Of a stretch of 20,093 nt of DNA, positions 10,121 to 20,093 are shown piece by piece. Under the pieces are notes generated by a model. It saw only the letters and a list, made by a program, of their open reading frames with translations, made no database searches and had not been told where the DNA came from. The stretch spans positions 1 to 20,093 of the forward strand of contig BBXU01001268.1 in the NCBI GenBank assembly GCA_001598975.1, given 5' to 3'. The stretch's first letter is position 1; every line of letters starts with the position of its first letter. This DNA is from Parachlorella kessleri. Lineage: Eukaryota; Chlorophyta; Trebouxiophyceae; Chlorellales; Chlorellaceae. The position numbers and the translations under genes are program-made.

Positions 10121-12759
10121 ATGGGAACTCTGAAAGGTGCAAGGATTGCCCAGCAGCTTGTGGCCCAGCGGACAGCGGTAGCCTGGTGCTTGTATGCCCT
10201 TGGCGTGCTAGCCTTTCTCCTGCTGCCTCTGGCAGGTAGGAACATAGAGCCTGACGAGAAGGCTTTACTCTTTGGAGGGCGGGCCCCGGCAGTACGGTGA
10301 GCTTTCCCAACCTGCAATTCCGTCAGTGATCGGTGGGGCGGGCAGCTGGCTCCACGCTTTCTTACGCATTGTGCCTGCAAAGCCTATGAAGCCCAGCTGG
10401 CCGGCGGCCTATGCCCATGATTGAGGCCTGCAGATCGTCTGACTGGCCACTTAAGGCACAGCTAGCAGCTCAGCAGCTGGTTGAAAGCCAGTGGGACAGC
10501 GTGACTTCCCTGGTGGTCGCTGCAGCTGCGACACTACAAACCAGCAGCCTGGCCGTACACACCACCGTACTAAGCCGTCCCGACGGCAGCAACTGCAGCG
10601 CAGCGCAGGCAGTAGCTCATTCCCTACGAGGAGACGGGCTTGAGGCACTAGGCCTCTTGGTACCAGTAGACCCAGCTGCCCACCCGCGGCTGGCAGCACT
10701 GGCAGTCAGTATAGCGCTGTCGGCGGGGCAGCATTTGGCAGCGCAGCCCTGGCTGGCTAGAGATGTGGTTCTAGCTTTTGTGGACTCCCGCTGCGGCAGC
10801 CTACAGATGGCGCAGGTTAGTTGGTGTCTAGGAAGTGAAGAAGCGATGTTTAAAGGAAACTGGTTGCGAAACTATATGTTTTTTTATGGTCAACTTGCTT
10901 ATCCCTCAGCCACCTGCTCCGTTGCTCGCAGGCCTGGCTCAATGCATACCTGGGCACACAGCGGCTCTTTGACGCCACCGGAGGTTCCCCACTGCTGCAA
11001 CAGGCCTTGGTCCTGGAGGTCATGCCCTCTATAGCCCGCACAGCAGAGCTCAGCGTGCATGGCACAGCAGGGCGGCTGCCCAATCTGGACATGTACTGGT
11101 CTGTGAAGCGCAACTGGGACCTGCATGGCGGCTTTCCAACCACTGTGGGCGGCCAGGCACACATATCGGTCGCCACTACGTGGCTGCCCACACTGCTTGG
11201 AGCTAGGGGCAGCCCTGTGGGCACAGCAGGCAGCAGTAATGCTCCAGCTAGCATGTCCAGCCGCGACAACTGGGACGGGGATGGTTGGGCGGTGCGCTAC
11301 GCTGCCAGCCTGGCTCACGCTGTGGCCTTCACAGCGCAGCAGGCGGCTGGAGGCGCCTCAGGCCCACATGCAGCTTTCCTGGATGAAGGGATTGACGCTG
11401 TGACCCTTTCAGTGGGCGCGCCAGATGCTGCACCTGCTGGGCGGGAAGATGACGCAATCATCATGGCGTGCCTGGCGGGCCTGGAGGGCCTAGCCAGGAC
11501 CCTCAGCAACTTGGAGGAGCGGCTCCACCACGCCTCTCAGCTCTACCTGCTGACCAGCCCTACCAGGGTGGTGCCCCTCGTGGCCTGCCTGGTGGCGCCT
11601 GCCTGCCTCTTGGCGGCACTGCTATTGCAGGTATGTGGCATGGGCAATGAGTCGCAGCCCGCTGCATGGTTTGCCAGTAGTGGAAGGAGGGATTGCTTGG
11701 GCAAGCGCGCGAGTATTGTGGTGACTGCACATGGCGCCCTGAGAGGTTTGGCTGTGTCTTGAAGATCAAAGCACTTGTTGAACACCGCTCCACCAGCCTC
11801 TTAGGTGCGTATGTGCGCTCGTGCAGCTGTGGAGCGAGATGGACTCCAGCCCGCCAGCCAGACACTTGGCCTGGCAGACAGGCTGGCAAGCCTTTGCGTC
11901 CCTCCAAGGCCTTATGGCCCTGCTTTTGTGGGGCTGCTACCGGTTGGACTTCCAGGCCCTGAGTACGGCAGTGGTGGCCGCAGTGATTGTTTGGCAATGG
12001 CTCACAGCACTGCAGCGAGCGCTGTGTACGTCTCTGCCACCTGGACCGCAGCAGCTACGGCCGGGGTTACTGGCCTCGGAGCGGAGGCCAGATAGCATCA
12101 GTGGGACGGCCACTGGCAGCAGAGAGCAAGCACAATCGCAGCGCGAGGCGCCAGCTGCCGCGCCAGCAGGTGGGACCCTTTCAGCAGCTGCAGCGGAAAT
12201 TGCAGCGGCAACAGCAGGTACAGCAGCAGGTACAGCGCCTATGCAAGCTGGGCCGTCAGCAGTGACAAAGCCATCAGCGTGGGCACAACCTGTTGCGAAC
12301 ATGGATATGCAAGCAGGGTACAGCGGCCTCGCTCAAGCCATCCCCTGCCTTCGTGTTATGTGCCTAGCCAGCCTGGTCGTTGTCGGGACAGGGCTGCTGC
12401 TGGGCTGCTGGCCACTTAGCTATGCAACCCTGCTAGCTGGCCTGGCACCTCTGTTGTGTACCAGGCCTGCGGTTGATAGCCTCCATCGGAGCAGGCAGCG
12501 GGCAGGGCAGGCGCCACAAAGTGTGCAACCGCGGCTGGAGGAAGTCCAAAAGCCGTTGCAGTTTCTGTCAAGCGTTGCAGCTGCGCTGCTAGGGGCCCTC
12601 CCTGCTGCTCTACTTGCGTTGTACTTGCACAGTTGGAGAGGGCCCATCTGGCTGTCCTGGCCACAACCGTTGGCCATACTTGGCAGTTCACAGGTCATGG
12701 TCTGCGTGCTGTCAGGCTTAATGACTGCGATGGCTAATGGCGTGTTTATGTCAGTGTAA
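10121..12759 (+). CDS. GAA1: GPI transamidase subunit GAA1 (GPAA1)
   Basis: Membrane subunit of the ER GPI transamidase, which swaps a C-terminal signal peptide on proteins for a GPI anchor; GAA1 has an M28 peptidase-like lumenal domain and is thought to handle the GPI substrate. Exons 10121-10296, 10434-10815, 10932-11630 and 11827-12759 join in phase to 729 aa (human about 620, plants about 700). Visible: an N-terminal membrane segment (about 18-39), family-like NIEPDEKALLFGG after it, the lumenal domain with GRLPNLDMYW (LPNLD at about 235-239), EERLHHASQLYLLTSP before the second membrane segment (about 399-419), and several more C-terminal hydrophobic segments. Oddity: an Ala/Gln-rich low-complexity stretch at about residues 509-575, encoded by GCA/CAG-rich DNA. 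The stop codon lies inside a TGTAA motif. The far C-terminus is the least certain part. Confidence 0.88.
12755..12759 (+). terminator. TGTAA overlapping the GAA1 stop codon
   Basis: TGTAA includes the TAA stop. No other plus-strand TGTAA was seen before the neighbouring gene's 3' end. If it is used, the GAA1 3' UTR would be only about 10-25 nt. Its use is uncertain. Confidence 0.3.
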
Positions 12760-13092
12760 CTGGCTCAACTATGAGAAGTACGTTATGCAGCAGTACATGC
12801 GGATTAAGCACATGTCGATGGTCCTGACCAATGACAGGCCAAGCGCACGAGGAGGCAAAGCTTTTCAGCGGCAGGTTGCCCCAGGCCTAGAAGGGAGTCC
12901 ATGTCTGTATTACTCATGTGTTACATCAGCGTTTGTAGAGGCTGCTGCCACTACACACCCATGCCTCTGCAGGCGATGGGGCGTCAAAACTTTTGAAGAA
13001 GCTCCCAGTACGGACATGCGACTTCAGACTTGTGCTAATCATCATGCCGAGGTCATGCGGCATTGAGGTGCGCATGGCAGGCTGAAACCGCC
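12760..13092. other. Convergent 3' intergenic region, GAA1 / NDPK
   Basis: 333 bp between converging stop codons. It holds the minus-strand TGTAA for NDPK. A plus-strand open frame (12737-13066, frame different from GAA1) contains a protein-like run around 12755-12835 (NWLNYEKYVMQQYMRIK), preceded by a possible acceptor ending at 12754. No family is recognised, and no donor in GAA1 clearly pairs with it. Confidence 0.5.
12921..12925 (-). terminator. TGTAA polyadenylation signal for NDPK
   Basis: TTACA on the plus strand reads TGTAA on the minus strand, about 168 nt beyond the NDPK stop codon. Its use is inferred from position and motif. Confidence 0.55.
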
Positions 13093-15647
13093 TCAGTTCT
13101 TCTCCACAACCCAGGGTGTTAGGGTGGGCTCCCAGGACACCAGCGCATCCTTCCCAAACCACAGCCCTGCAAGGCAAGGCAATCAGGTTGCTCTGGGCTT
13201 CCACAAGCGCAGCTTGCACTGCGCTGATGCCCACTGGAATCTACGGGATGAGGTGACCATAGCGCTTGCAGGCTTTATGCAGTGCATCCGACTAGTTGCA
13301 GCCTGCTACTGTCAGCAGATTGGACTTTGGCTGGAAGTTCGCACAGTAAAAGGCTGTACTAAGTGAGGCACCCTGGCCAACCAGCGCATCTGCTGCACGC
13401 GGCAAGCTCAGCCCAGGCCACACCAACTACCCATTGGTTTCGGTCTGTAGTGCAGGGAGGGAGCATAGCTGTGAGTAGATGTTGCTGAATGAAGTTTTGC
13501 TTGGGATATCCTTGGCATGTCACAGACCGCTGTACTTGTCACCATCACCACCCGATTTACGAGGCTGAAGCGCATGTCCCCACCTGTTTCCCGCTCTCCA
13601 TTCTCCACCGAATCCGAACCGTGCACCACGTTGCGCCCGACCTGCAACAGCAAGCGCCACACCTCCTGGCAGATGCTGGCATGTGGAGTGGCACTCAGCA
13701 ACAAGAACCACACGCGGGCGTGGCAGTGAGGCGTACCAGGATGGCCACCATACTTGATATAAATAGTACAGTATAGTATATATAAATACTACTGGCTCAG
13801 AACTCAGGCAAAGACTCGGGTGCACTCTACATCCCGTCCTGTACGTCCAGCTCAACGCTTACACCCTGTTCGCACTACCTGCCACCCATGCTAATAAGTG
13901 TACAGTAAGGGCCTACTGTCACTGACAGTATCCTACATGACACCTTCCAAATCTATTAGCAATCCATTCAGGGCTAAGAAGTGTCCACTCGCTGGCTGGC
14001 CGAGGCCCTTATCTAGGCGTCAAGTTATTCAGACATTTCCTATTGTAATCAAAGTGCAACTCAGAACAGCCGCTAAGGCGTACCATCCAGCACTGTCACT
14101 TGACGGCCTATGCAGAATCCACTCCACATTGAAACATCACCTCAAGCCCTCACCCACCTGCACTGCCAAGTCGCCTCGGATAGTGCCGGGCTCGGCCTCA
14201 AGAGGGTTGGTGGCCCCAATTAGCTGCAAGGATCCAGGCAACATTTCGCACTCATCAGGCATTGAGGGAGAGAGAGGCCTGGGTGAGAAGCAGCAGCCAT
14301 AAGAAACCAAAGGACGCGATAGAGCTTTGTGAAGCACTTCCGTTAACATCCATGAAGGGCGCCCAACTAGCTAACTTCCTGGCTCGCCAGCTGGAAAGGT
14401 CGGTGCATGGATCTACCAAAACAAGTTCCATCGCAGCCGACTACAAAGCATGGCCCCACATCAAGCATAGTCTTAGTCAGTGGTGTACTGGTCCTGGCTG
14501 TATCACAGGTGCCCCAACTTCCTTGTCATGAGGTATCCCCACTTAATTAGCCTATAACCCCATCTTTGTTGACTCCCTCCCTCCCTCCCCGCCCATCCCT
14601 CTGTAAGATGAAGCGGGGGCCCTCCGCCCTGCTGTCATTACAAATCATCACCTCCAGTAGTTACACGTCTGCAACACATTAAATAAACTCCCCACCTTGC
14701 GGGCAGACTTGACAACGCCCTCGCCCTCCCATACCTGCATCAGAAAGGCGAGAGGGGTGGCCTTGTCACGTCACTACTGGCCCATGAGCTCTCAGCCACT
14801 TGGTTGTATAGGCTTCCAGTCATCAGAAGCAGCGTACCGAGCCTCACCCAATACAAAGGAGGCGAGAACATGCCCTTCTTCCAACCCAACACACTTACCA
14901 TGCAGACCACGGGGCCCGACAGAATGTAGTCAACAAGCGCGGGGAAAAAGGGCTTGCTGGACAAGTCCTTGTAGTGTTCCTCGGCAATATCCCTGCGGTA
15001 CAGAGTGGCGCTGGTTAACCTGGCCCTTTTGGTTGTGGCGCTCGATTAGGAAGCTGGCAGGTTTGTGTTAGCTGCCCCAAACACCTGGGACGACATGGCA
15101 TCATCATGGTACAGGCTCAACACAGCATTGGTATATACAAACCAAACGCACAGGTAACCTTGGCAAGTGCGTTGTTAGCGAAGGACTGTTCCATTAGTGC
15201 TGCTTCCCGCCACTGACTGCTACACTTTGCGTAGCCCCACCTAGTGCACTGGAACAGCTTTAGGGCCACCAGCTTGAAACCTTTCCTCTCAAACCGGCTG
15301 ATGATTTCACCAACCAGACCCCGCTGCACACCTGCAGGCACGCAGACCTGGATTGCTGGGGGAGCCAGCAAATTCCTCCCAGAGCGCTCCTCAGAGTTCA
15401 ACTGCTTACCATCAGGCTTAATCATCACATAACTAATCTCAGCTCTGCAGCTCAGTTGGGACCGTGAAGTGGCCTGCTGGCGAGGTGCTGCCAGCACTGC
15501 CAGGCTGCGGGCATCAGGGCAGATGTGGGCGCCGAAGGGAAGCCGCTTTGGAGATGTGACCGGTCTGAATGGGGTGGCGCAGGCACGAAGGGGGCAGCGA
15601 GTGGCAGTCCGCTGGGAGAGCTGCATGTGGAGCTGTTGCGCTGCCAT
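13093..15647 (-). CDS. NDPK2: Nucleoside diphosphate kinase, plastid type (NDPK2-like)
   Basis: Moves the gamma phosphate from NTPs to NDPs through a phosphohistidine. Exons: 15647-15410, 15331-15241, 14992-14899, 14734-14696, 14223-14158, 13641-13584 and 13166-13093; phases agree and give 219 aa (plant NDPK2 about 231). Family motifs run in order: [64 protein letters not shown], and NVVHGSDS with catalytic H183, ending [14 protein letters not shown]. About 65 residues rich in Arg, Ala, Ser and Pro precede the enzyme and look like a chloroplast transit peptide; targeting is inferred. I chose the ATG at 15647; in-frame ATGs also occur at 15626 and, upstream, at 15878. The fourth exon is only 39 nt. 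The gene is head-to-head with the thioredoxin-like gene. The symbol follows plant naming by similarity. Confidence 0.93.
13757..13789. other. AT-rich island with two TATAAATA boxes
   Basis: A 33-bp AT-rich block in the fifth NDPK intron. It holds ATATAAATA twice in direct orientation (13757-13765 and 13780-13788), 23 bp apart and antisense to NDPK. It stands out from its GC-richer surroundings. A role as an antisense promoter is only a possibility. Confidence 0.5.
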
Positions 15648-15961
15648 ATCGAATCTGCAGGTTTTAGACCGATCCACCGCAAATCCGCAGCAATGCAACA
15701 GTTGATGGCTCGGCAAGAATGTAAGGTGAGGATCAAGTGGGTGAGCGGAGCACAGCAGGGTGCGCCTAGATACCCAGCACTGCTCACACCCGCGGGTACC
15801 CGGCGCTTCTTCCACTGTCTTCAATATACCAACTACTTGCTTGCTCTTTGCAACCCCCCGGCCAACCCCCTCCACCATGACGCAGCTTTCCCGTAACTGA
15901 AATCATGTGGGGTCCGTGGGAGCCGAAGCGCAGCAGTTGAAGTACTTAGCACGTAACTAAG
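15648..15961. promoter_or_regulatory. Divergent NDPK / thioredoxin-like promoter region
   Basis: 314 bp between the chosen start codons of two genes on opposite strands. Nothing else is recognisable in it. The NDPK frame stays open upstream to an ATG at 15878, so the true region could be shorter. Confidence 0.5.
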
Positions 15962-17489
15962 ATGGCAGAGAACTGGTTGTGGCTGACAGTTGACTACGAG
16001 CGCCCCAACAGGCGTTTCTCCAAAGTTCCAGCCTCCCGGCCCAAGGCACGTTGTTGGGATACAAGAAGCAAGCCAAGAGAGCTTGCTGTATGGATATATG
16101 GGAGAGGAAACAACAGTATCTCCTTGGCAAGTAGTGTCATGTCAGGAAAGGCTGTTGCCTTCTAACATCCCTCCTACTTATGGTTGCTGAAGTTGGTGCA
16201 GCCCGTCCGCAAAGCGGTGCCTGCAGTGAAGATCCTGCCTAATATCACCGGCCTGCGCACGGACGACCAGCTGCAGGATTTTCTAGCCAGGCACAAAGAG
16301 GAGACGGTGAGACCTGACCGACTGTTTGCGTGCTTGCTGGGCTTACACTTGCGGGCGCAAGTCAGTGTGGTATGCCCTAACCGCCAAGGGATTGGCAACA
16401 GGGGTTTGCTTCTCAAAGAGCTTGTGCTGTGTAGGTGCTCATCAACTTTGGGTCTTCCTGGTGCACCCACTGCCACCAGATGTTCCCCTTCTTCATCGCG
16501 CTCACCAAGCAGGTCTGCCATACCCGGCAGGCATAGTTAGGGTCGCCAACGCTTACACAACATGCACTTGAGCAATTCAAAGGACAGTGCTTGTATAACA
16601 TGCGCTTCTGAACCATCCATCGTGTGTTGTCATGCTGCTGTGCCTGGGCTGTGACGCTGGCATGGCAAGTCTCAGTAGCTTCTCGCTGCCGCGAATCTGG
16701 AGCTGGAACGAGCTGCTCACCTGTGCCCTCTGCAGTTCCCTGAGCTGGCCTATGCCGTTGCCCAGGTCGATTACATGAAGGACGCGGTCAAGGTGGGTGG
16801 AAGCGGCATGTTGCCTGTTGGTATATATGCCATGAAGTGTTGGAGGCGCAGTGCCTACGTTGTTGTTGGCGTCATATTAGACCAGGGTACCAGCAGCCAA
16901 ATTCTATGTTGGAGATGCACCAAGCCCTTGGAGGCAGCATGTGGCCCTACTTTGTCAGTTCCCTTTTGTCATAAATGTTGAGGTCTCAACGGGAGAGCTG
17001 CCTCTGATGAGTGCGGGATGCCATATGTTGTGTGCGGGCAGGAATACCTTGGCAGGGCGTTGTCCAGCCAGTTTTTAAGCAAGGTTGTGGGGGAAACGAT
17101 GGTGCTTCCGCTGCAGGGCATCACATATACACCCACCTTTGCAGTGTACAAGAAGGGGCAAAAGGTAAGTGGCAGAAGCCTGAAAAACCGACCTAGCATG
17201 GCAACGAAGATGGCACTTAGACGATGGTCACTGCAGCCGAGGGGCGGTGCCCCTGCCGTGGCAGCCTGACTGGGCATCACAGCGTGGACGCCGGCCATCC
17301 TTGTTGGCTGGCGCGAGCTGGTTCTTAAGGCTAGTAGTGGTAGACGAGGTGCTTGGGAGAACACCTGAATTCTGGGGATTTTATGGTGTACCTATGGCAC
17401 CGTGCCTCGATATTTCTATGCAGGTGGACCAGTTCTATGGCGCCCACCACAAGCAGCTCGCCGACCATGTGTGGCTGCACAGCAGTTAA
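15962..17489 (+). CDS. Thioredoxin-like 3-3 protein (WCTHC active site)
   Basis: A thioredoxin-fold protein with a dithiol active site, WCTHC, in GSSWCTHCHQMFP. The closest family I recognise is plant thioredoxin-like 3-3, from the C-terminal pattern TYTPTFAVYKKGQKVDQFYG and the ending HVWLHSS. The cis-proline before the last strands (TPT) is present. Secure exons are 16435-16512, 16736-16792, 17117-17164 and 17424-17489, preceded by an exon ending at 16306 (LRTDDQLQDFLARHKEET). Its start is probably 16202. The first exon is uncertain: an ATG at 15962 gives MAENWLWLTVDYERPN and could join from 16045 through a GC donor (AAG/GCACGT), for about 145 aa. Other joins, including one that splits a start codon before KILPNITG, are possible. 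Substrate and cell location are unknown. No TGTAA was seen downstream. Confidence 0.85.
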
Positions 17490-17595
17490 CAGTTGGGTAG
17501 CTGGATGTGCACGTGGCGCCAACAGATGACTGCGGACTGAGCAGGGTGTCAGCCGCAGGCAGCGTCGTTGACTACATCAGATTGCGTTGCAAATT

Positions 17596-17614
17596 GCTGG
17601 CTGGCTGGCTGGCT
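17596..17614. repeat. GCTG microsatellite
   Basis: Four GCTG units plus a partial fifth, about 100 bp beyond the thioredoxin-like stop codon and probably within its 3' UTR or just past it. Confidence 0.85.
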
Positions 17615-18759
17615 TGACCGCTATGACCGCCTGGCAGCTGGCAGACCATATCTTTGCTCATCACCATCTAGAACTTGGCAGCTGCCAGGCTATGGCTAGC
17701 TCCACAGCATTCACCATTGGACAGCTGGATCTGTGCCACCGGTCAAGCATGCATAGTCATGTGTATAGTGGCCTACCCTTACAGACGAGACTTGCATTGC
17801 AGAGACGGTACACACCGTGTACTGCTAGGGGTACCAGCGACAAGTTTGAAAGGATTTGGACAAGACTTGCATTGCCTAAACTGTCAGCGGGGCATGCATG
17901 GGTATTTATACTCCCAGGGGCTTACCAGGACTGACCGCTCCTGCCAGCAATTGCTAGCAGCGTGACAACCGCTGACGTGGGCTGACCAAACAGAAGCGAC
18001 AAGGGAGCAGCGGCAGCAGCGGGTAGCTGGCCCTCTTGCCACTTCTTTGGTAGTCTTTGTATGTCTAGCATGCTAGTCAATGGCATGCGCTCGGCAAGCT
18101 GGTAGGAGTGTTGTTGACTGGCTGGTCTTTGTGGCATTGCTAGTGGACACTGACAGATTGATAGATAAGCTAGCATGACGTGTCCATTCTGCATGCGGGT
18201 ATGGAACAGGCAGTTCCATTTGACTGGTAGCCGGACCCCTGGCGTACACTGATGTCACCCCTACTTCTGACAGTAAATGTTCTTGCGGCTTGCAATGCCC
18301 GAGTGTTGTATGGACCCCTAGTGCCTGGAAGAAGCCCAGAAGGGGCGGCGATGTCAATATACATGTCCCAAGAACTCCTAAACTCCCGGGGTGCCATGCA
18401 GCCATCTCACCATCAGCAATGTCTGGCCCTTTTACAGGGCGCACCAGGACATAGTCCAGCCGACAGAAAGGTGCTGGCCTTATAACAAACTTAGTTCTTG
18501 GACAGCAGCTGCACCAGCTAACGGCTGCCACACTGTGTGGCGGCCACCCTGGAACCCACACAATAGCAGTTCATGTCATGACGATCCCAGGATGCAGCAC
18601 CGTCCACTCACGCATCCCCCCAGGTGAGCTATGTGCATACTCATATGTGTCCCAACCACCAAGGCCGCATGCATACTGCTCTGTGCCCTGCCAGAGTAAG
18701 CTGGATCTACATGCTGCTCATAGGCCTGCCAGCTTTGGGGCACTGCCAGGCAGATAAGG

Positions 18760-18764
18760 TTACA
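18760..18764 (-). terminator. TGTAA polyadenylation signal for the Nudix gene
   Basis: TTACA on the plus strand reads TGTAA on the minus strand, about 130 nt beyond the Nudix stop codon. Its use is inferred from position and motif. Confidence 0.55.
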
Positions 18765-18893
18765 GGCTCTCAAGACACCTGCCAAGCTCACAAGCCCTAA
18801 TGATACACCTTGCGCGGCATGCTCAATGTTTGGTCAGCAGCTCCCTGCGCTCGCTGCATGAAGCACCCTTGATGCACAAAGAAACGTTCACAC

Positions 18894-20093
18894 CTAGAGG
18901 CTGCTGGCTACGCTCTGGCCCCCCTGCCGGCCCGAGCCCTCGCCAAACCACGAGGCGCCATGCTGTGCCCACGCTTTGATCAGGTGGTGGGCTATCGCAA
19001 AGCTGGGTGGGATCCAGAAGCGTGGCGAGGTTTGCCCACCATCCAGGTCGCCTTTACCACCGCCATATGGGTTGCTGGGGCGGTCCGCAACTTCAACCGC
19101 CGCTAGGACATCTGCAAAGAGCCATGAAAGATACTTTTTTTATAAGCTCCACTGCGCTCAAGGCAAGTTGCAGCAGCCTAAGAGGCCATCCACCGCAGCG
19201 TCCGGTGATAACGCTCCAAGGGAAAAAGTCTCCCTGTAGGCGGGTGGCCAGGTAGACATCAATGGCAGTAAATTGCCAATGCATCAAAGCCAAGCACTCT
19301 GCTGCCAAGGGCACCTGCAAGCAGGAACGCACCTGACCGGTCCATCCACTGAATATCCTCCATCTCATTGTAGTCCACCGAAAGGTCCTCGCTGTGTGCC
19401 TTGGCAATGCAGCCAATCATCAGCTCACATGACCCTCCACGCCCTGCAACAAGACACCGCATTGCCTGCCACCCTAAAAGAAGAAAGAGGCACAGCATGT
19501 CACAGCAGGGGTGGGATAACGATACCAGATACAGCATGGGTGGGAGAAAATAAGGCGGCAGGGGCTCACAAGGGTCTTGCCGCCCCTCAGCAGCACAACG
19601 AGGCAGCGTGGGTAGAAACAGCCACAACAGGCGCTTCAAGAATCCCAGTATCAGGGAGAAGCAGGGAATCTTGAGTGCTGCTGCCGACAGATCGGGAACA
19701 TGCAACACACGAAAACATTCACACCCAACCCCGCCCTGGGGGCACCAAGGCACGACAGCATCGATCATGACAAGCTGCCCCAGCAGCGCATGGCGATCTA
19801 AAAGCACCTAATTCAATAATTACAAATACAATGCCAAAGTTACGGCTATCAGTCAAGGCGTGCTCACCTACCTACCTAATAAGATCGGAGCTGGGACCTA
19901 GTACATACCTCACACAGCGTGGGACTTTCTAGCACAAAGGTGTCACAAAAGTCTCGAATACAGTACCCACCCACCCACAGTCACACACGGGACTCACCAG
20001 AGCGCAATGGCTGTGACCCGAGAACCGCTTCCCACTTCCATCAACCGACATACCCACCTATTTGCCAGGGCTGGGACCTCTGGATTACGCGCG
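18894..20093 (-). CDS. NUDX19: Nudix NADH/NAD+ pyrophosphatase, C-terminal part (NUDX19/NUDT12 type)
   Basis: Members of this family cleave NADH, NADPH or NAD+ to the mononucleotides. Only the 3' end is inside the window; the Nudix box and zinc-binding part lie beyond 20093. Exons: 20093-20058 (partial), 19443-19333 and 19111-18894, joining in phase to about 120 residues. The first has RSQPWQIG, matching the SQPWPxG motif that marks the NADH pyrophosphatase branch. The second has CELMIGCIAKA and YNEMEDIQWMDRS. The third has FWIPPSFAIAHHLIKAW, where plant members have a similar sequence. The protein ends in SSL, a plausible type 1 peroxisomal signal, so peroxisomal location is inferred. The intron 20057-19444 is 614 bp. 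The gene converges on the thioredoxin-like gene. Confidence 0.88.

Larger units (their letters stand above)
17490..18893. other. 1.4-kb convergent intergenic region, no convincing gene
   Basis: It lies between the stop codons of the thioredoxin-like and Nudix genes and must hold both 3' UTRs. Open frames on both strands (for example 18252-18485 plus and 18073-18561 minus) show no motif I recognise and no phased splice chain. It contains six GCATGC palindromes, a GCTG microsatellite, and a 13-bp direct repeat AGACTTGCATTGC (17788-17800 and 17863-17875). A small or RNA-only gene cannot be excluded. Confidence 0.5.

Noticed and set aside
11821..12400. GCA/CAG-rich stretch in the last GAA1 exon as a mobile or satellite repeat
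   Set aside because: It stays in frame as an Ala/Gln-rich linker between membrane segments; simple coding low complexity explains it.
18073..18561. Minus-strand open frame of 162 codons, with a short run resembling the RLDY motif of exonuclease/endonuclease/phosphatase proteins
   Set aside because: The resemblance covers only a few residues, and none of the other catalytic motifs of that superfamily is nearby in any frame.
19990..20050. An alternative Nudix exon in the minus strand reading SQPLRS before a GTGAGT donor
   Set aside because: It mimics the SQPWPxG motif only partly and has no good acceptor. The frame at 20093-20058 gives RSQPWQIG with a proper donor and the correct phase.

Overview
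The window is nuclear DNA of a photosynthetic eukaryote, most likely a chlorophyte green alga. The genes are dense and intron-rich. Introns are mostly 75-650 nt, usually starting GTG and ending TGCAG. TGTAA, the usual green-algal polyadenylation signal, lies at or just beyond several 3' ends. The best matches are plant-lineage forms: a UBC27-type E2 with a UBA domain, a plastid-type NDPK, a thioredoxin-like 3-3 protein and a NUDX19-type Nudix hydrolase. Placement below chlorophyte (for example Trebouxiophyceae) is a guess. No published gene model was available; exons were built by hand from reading frame, splice sites, phase and family alignment recalled from memory.

Layout from left to right: a diverged direct repeat (5-208); an unidentified minus-strand gene with an unresolved 5' end (267-1644); UBC27 (+, 1931-3490, six exons, 195 aa); a purple acid phosphatase (-, 4189-9300, eleven exons, 600 aa); DPH3 (-, 9382-9812, three exons, 76 aa); the GPI-transamidase subunit GAA1 (+, 10121-12759, four exons, 729 aa); a plastid-type nucleoside diphosphate kinase (-, 13093-15647, seven exons, 219 aa); a thioredoxin-like 3-3 protein (+, about 15962-17489, six exons); a 1.4-kb stretch with no convincing gene; and the 3' part of a peroxisomal-type NADH pyrophosphatase (-, 18894 to beyond the window).

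The genes do not form a pathway. They are housekeeping functions: ubiquitin transfer, extracytoplasmic phosphate release, diphthamide and tRNA wobble modification, GPI anchoring, NTP balance, thiol redox and NADH turnover. Head-to-head starts alternate with tail-to-tail ends. Two head-to-head pairs (DPH3/GAA1 and NDPK/TRXL3-3) are separated by almost equal gaps of 308 and 314 bp.

I found no convincing undescribed system. The items most worth a second look are the unidentified left-hand gene, a GC-AG intron inside UBC27, an 81-bp gap between DPH3 and the phosphatase, a palindrome in the DPH3/GAA1 divergent promoter, a low-complexity insertion in the phosphatase, tandem splice acceptors, and a candidate SSL peroxisomal signal on the Nudix protein.
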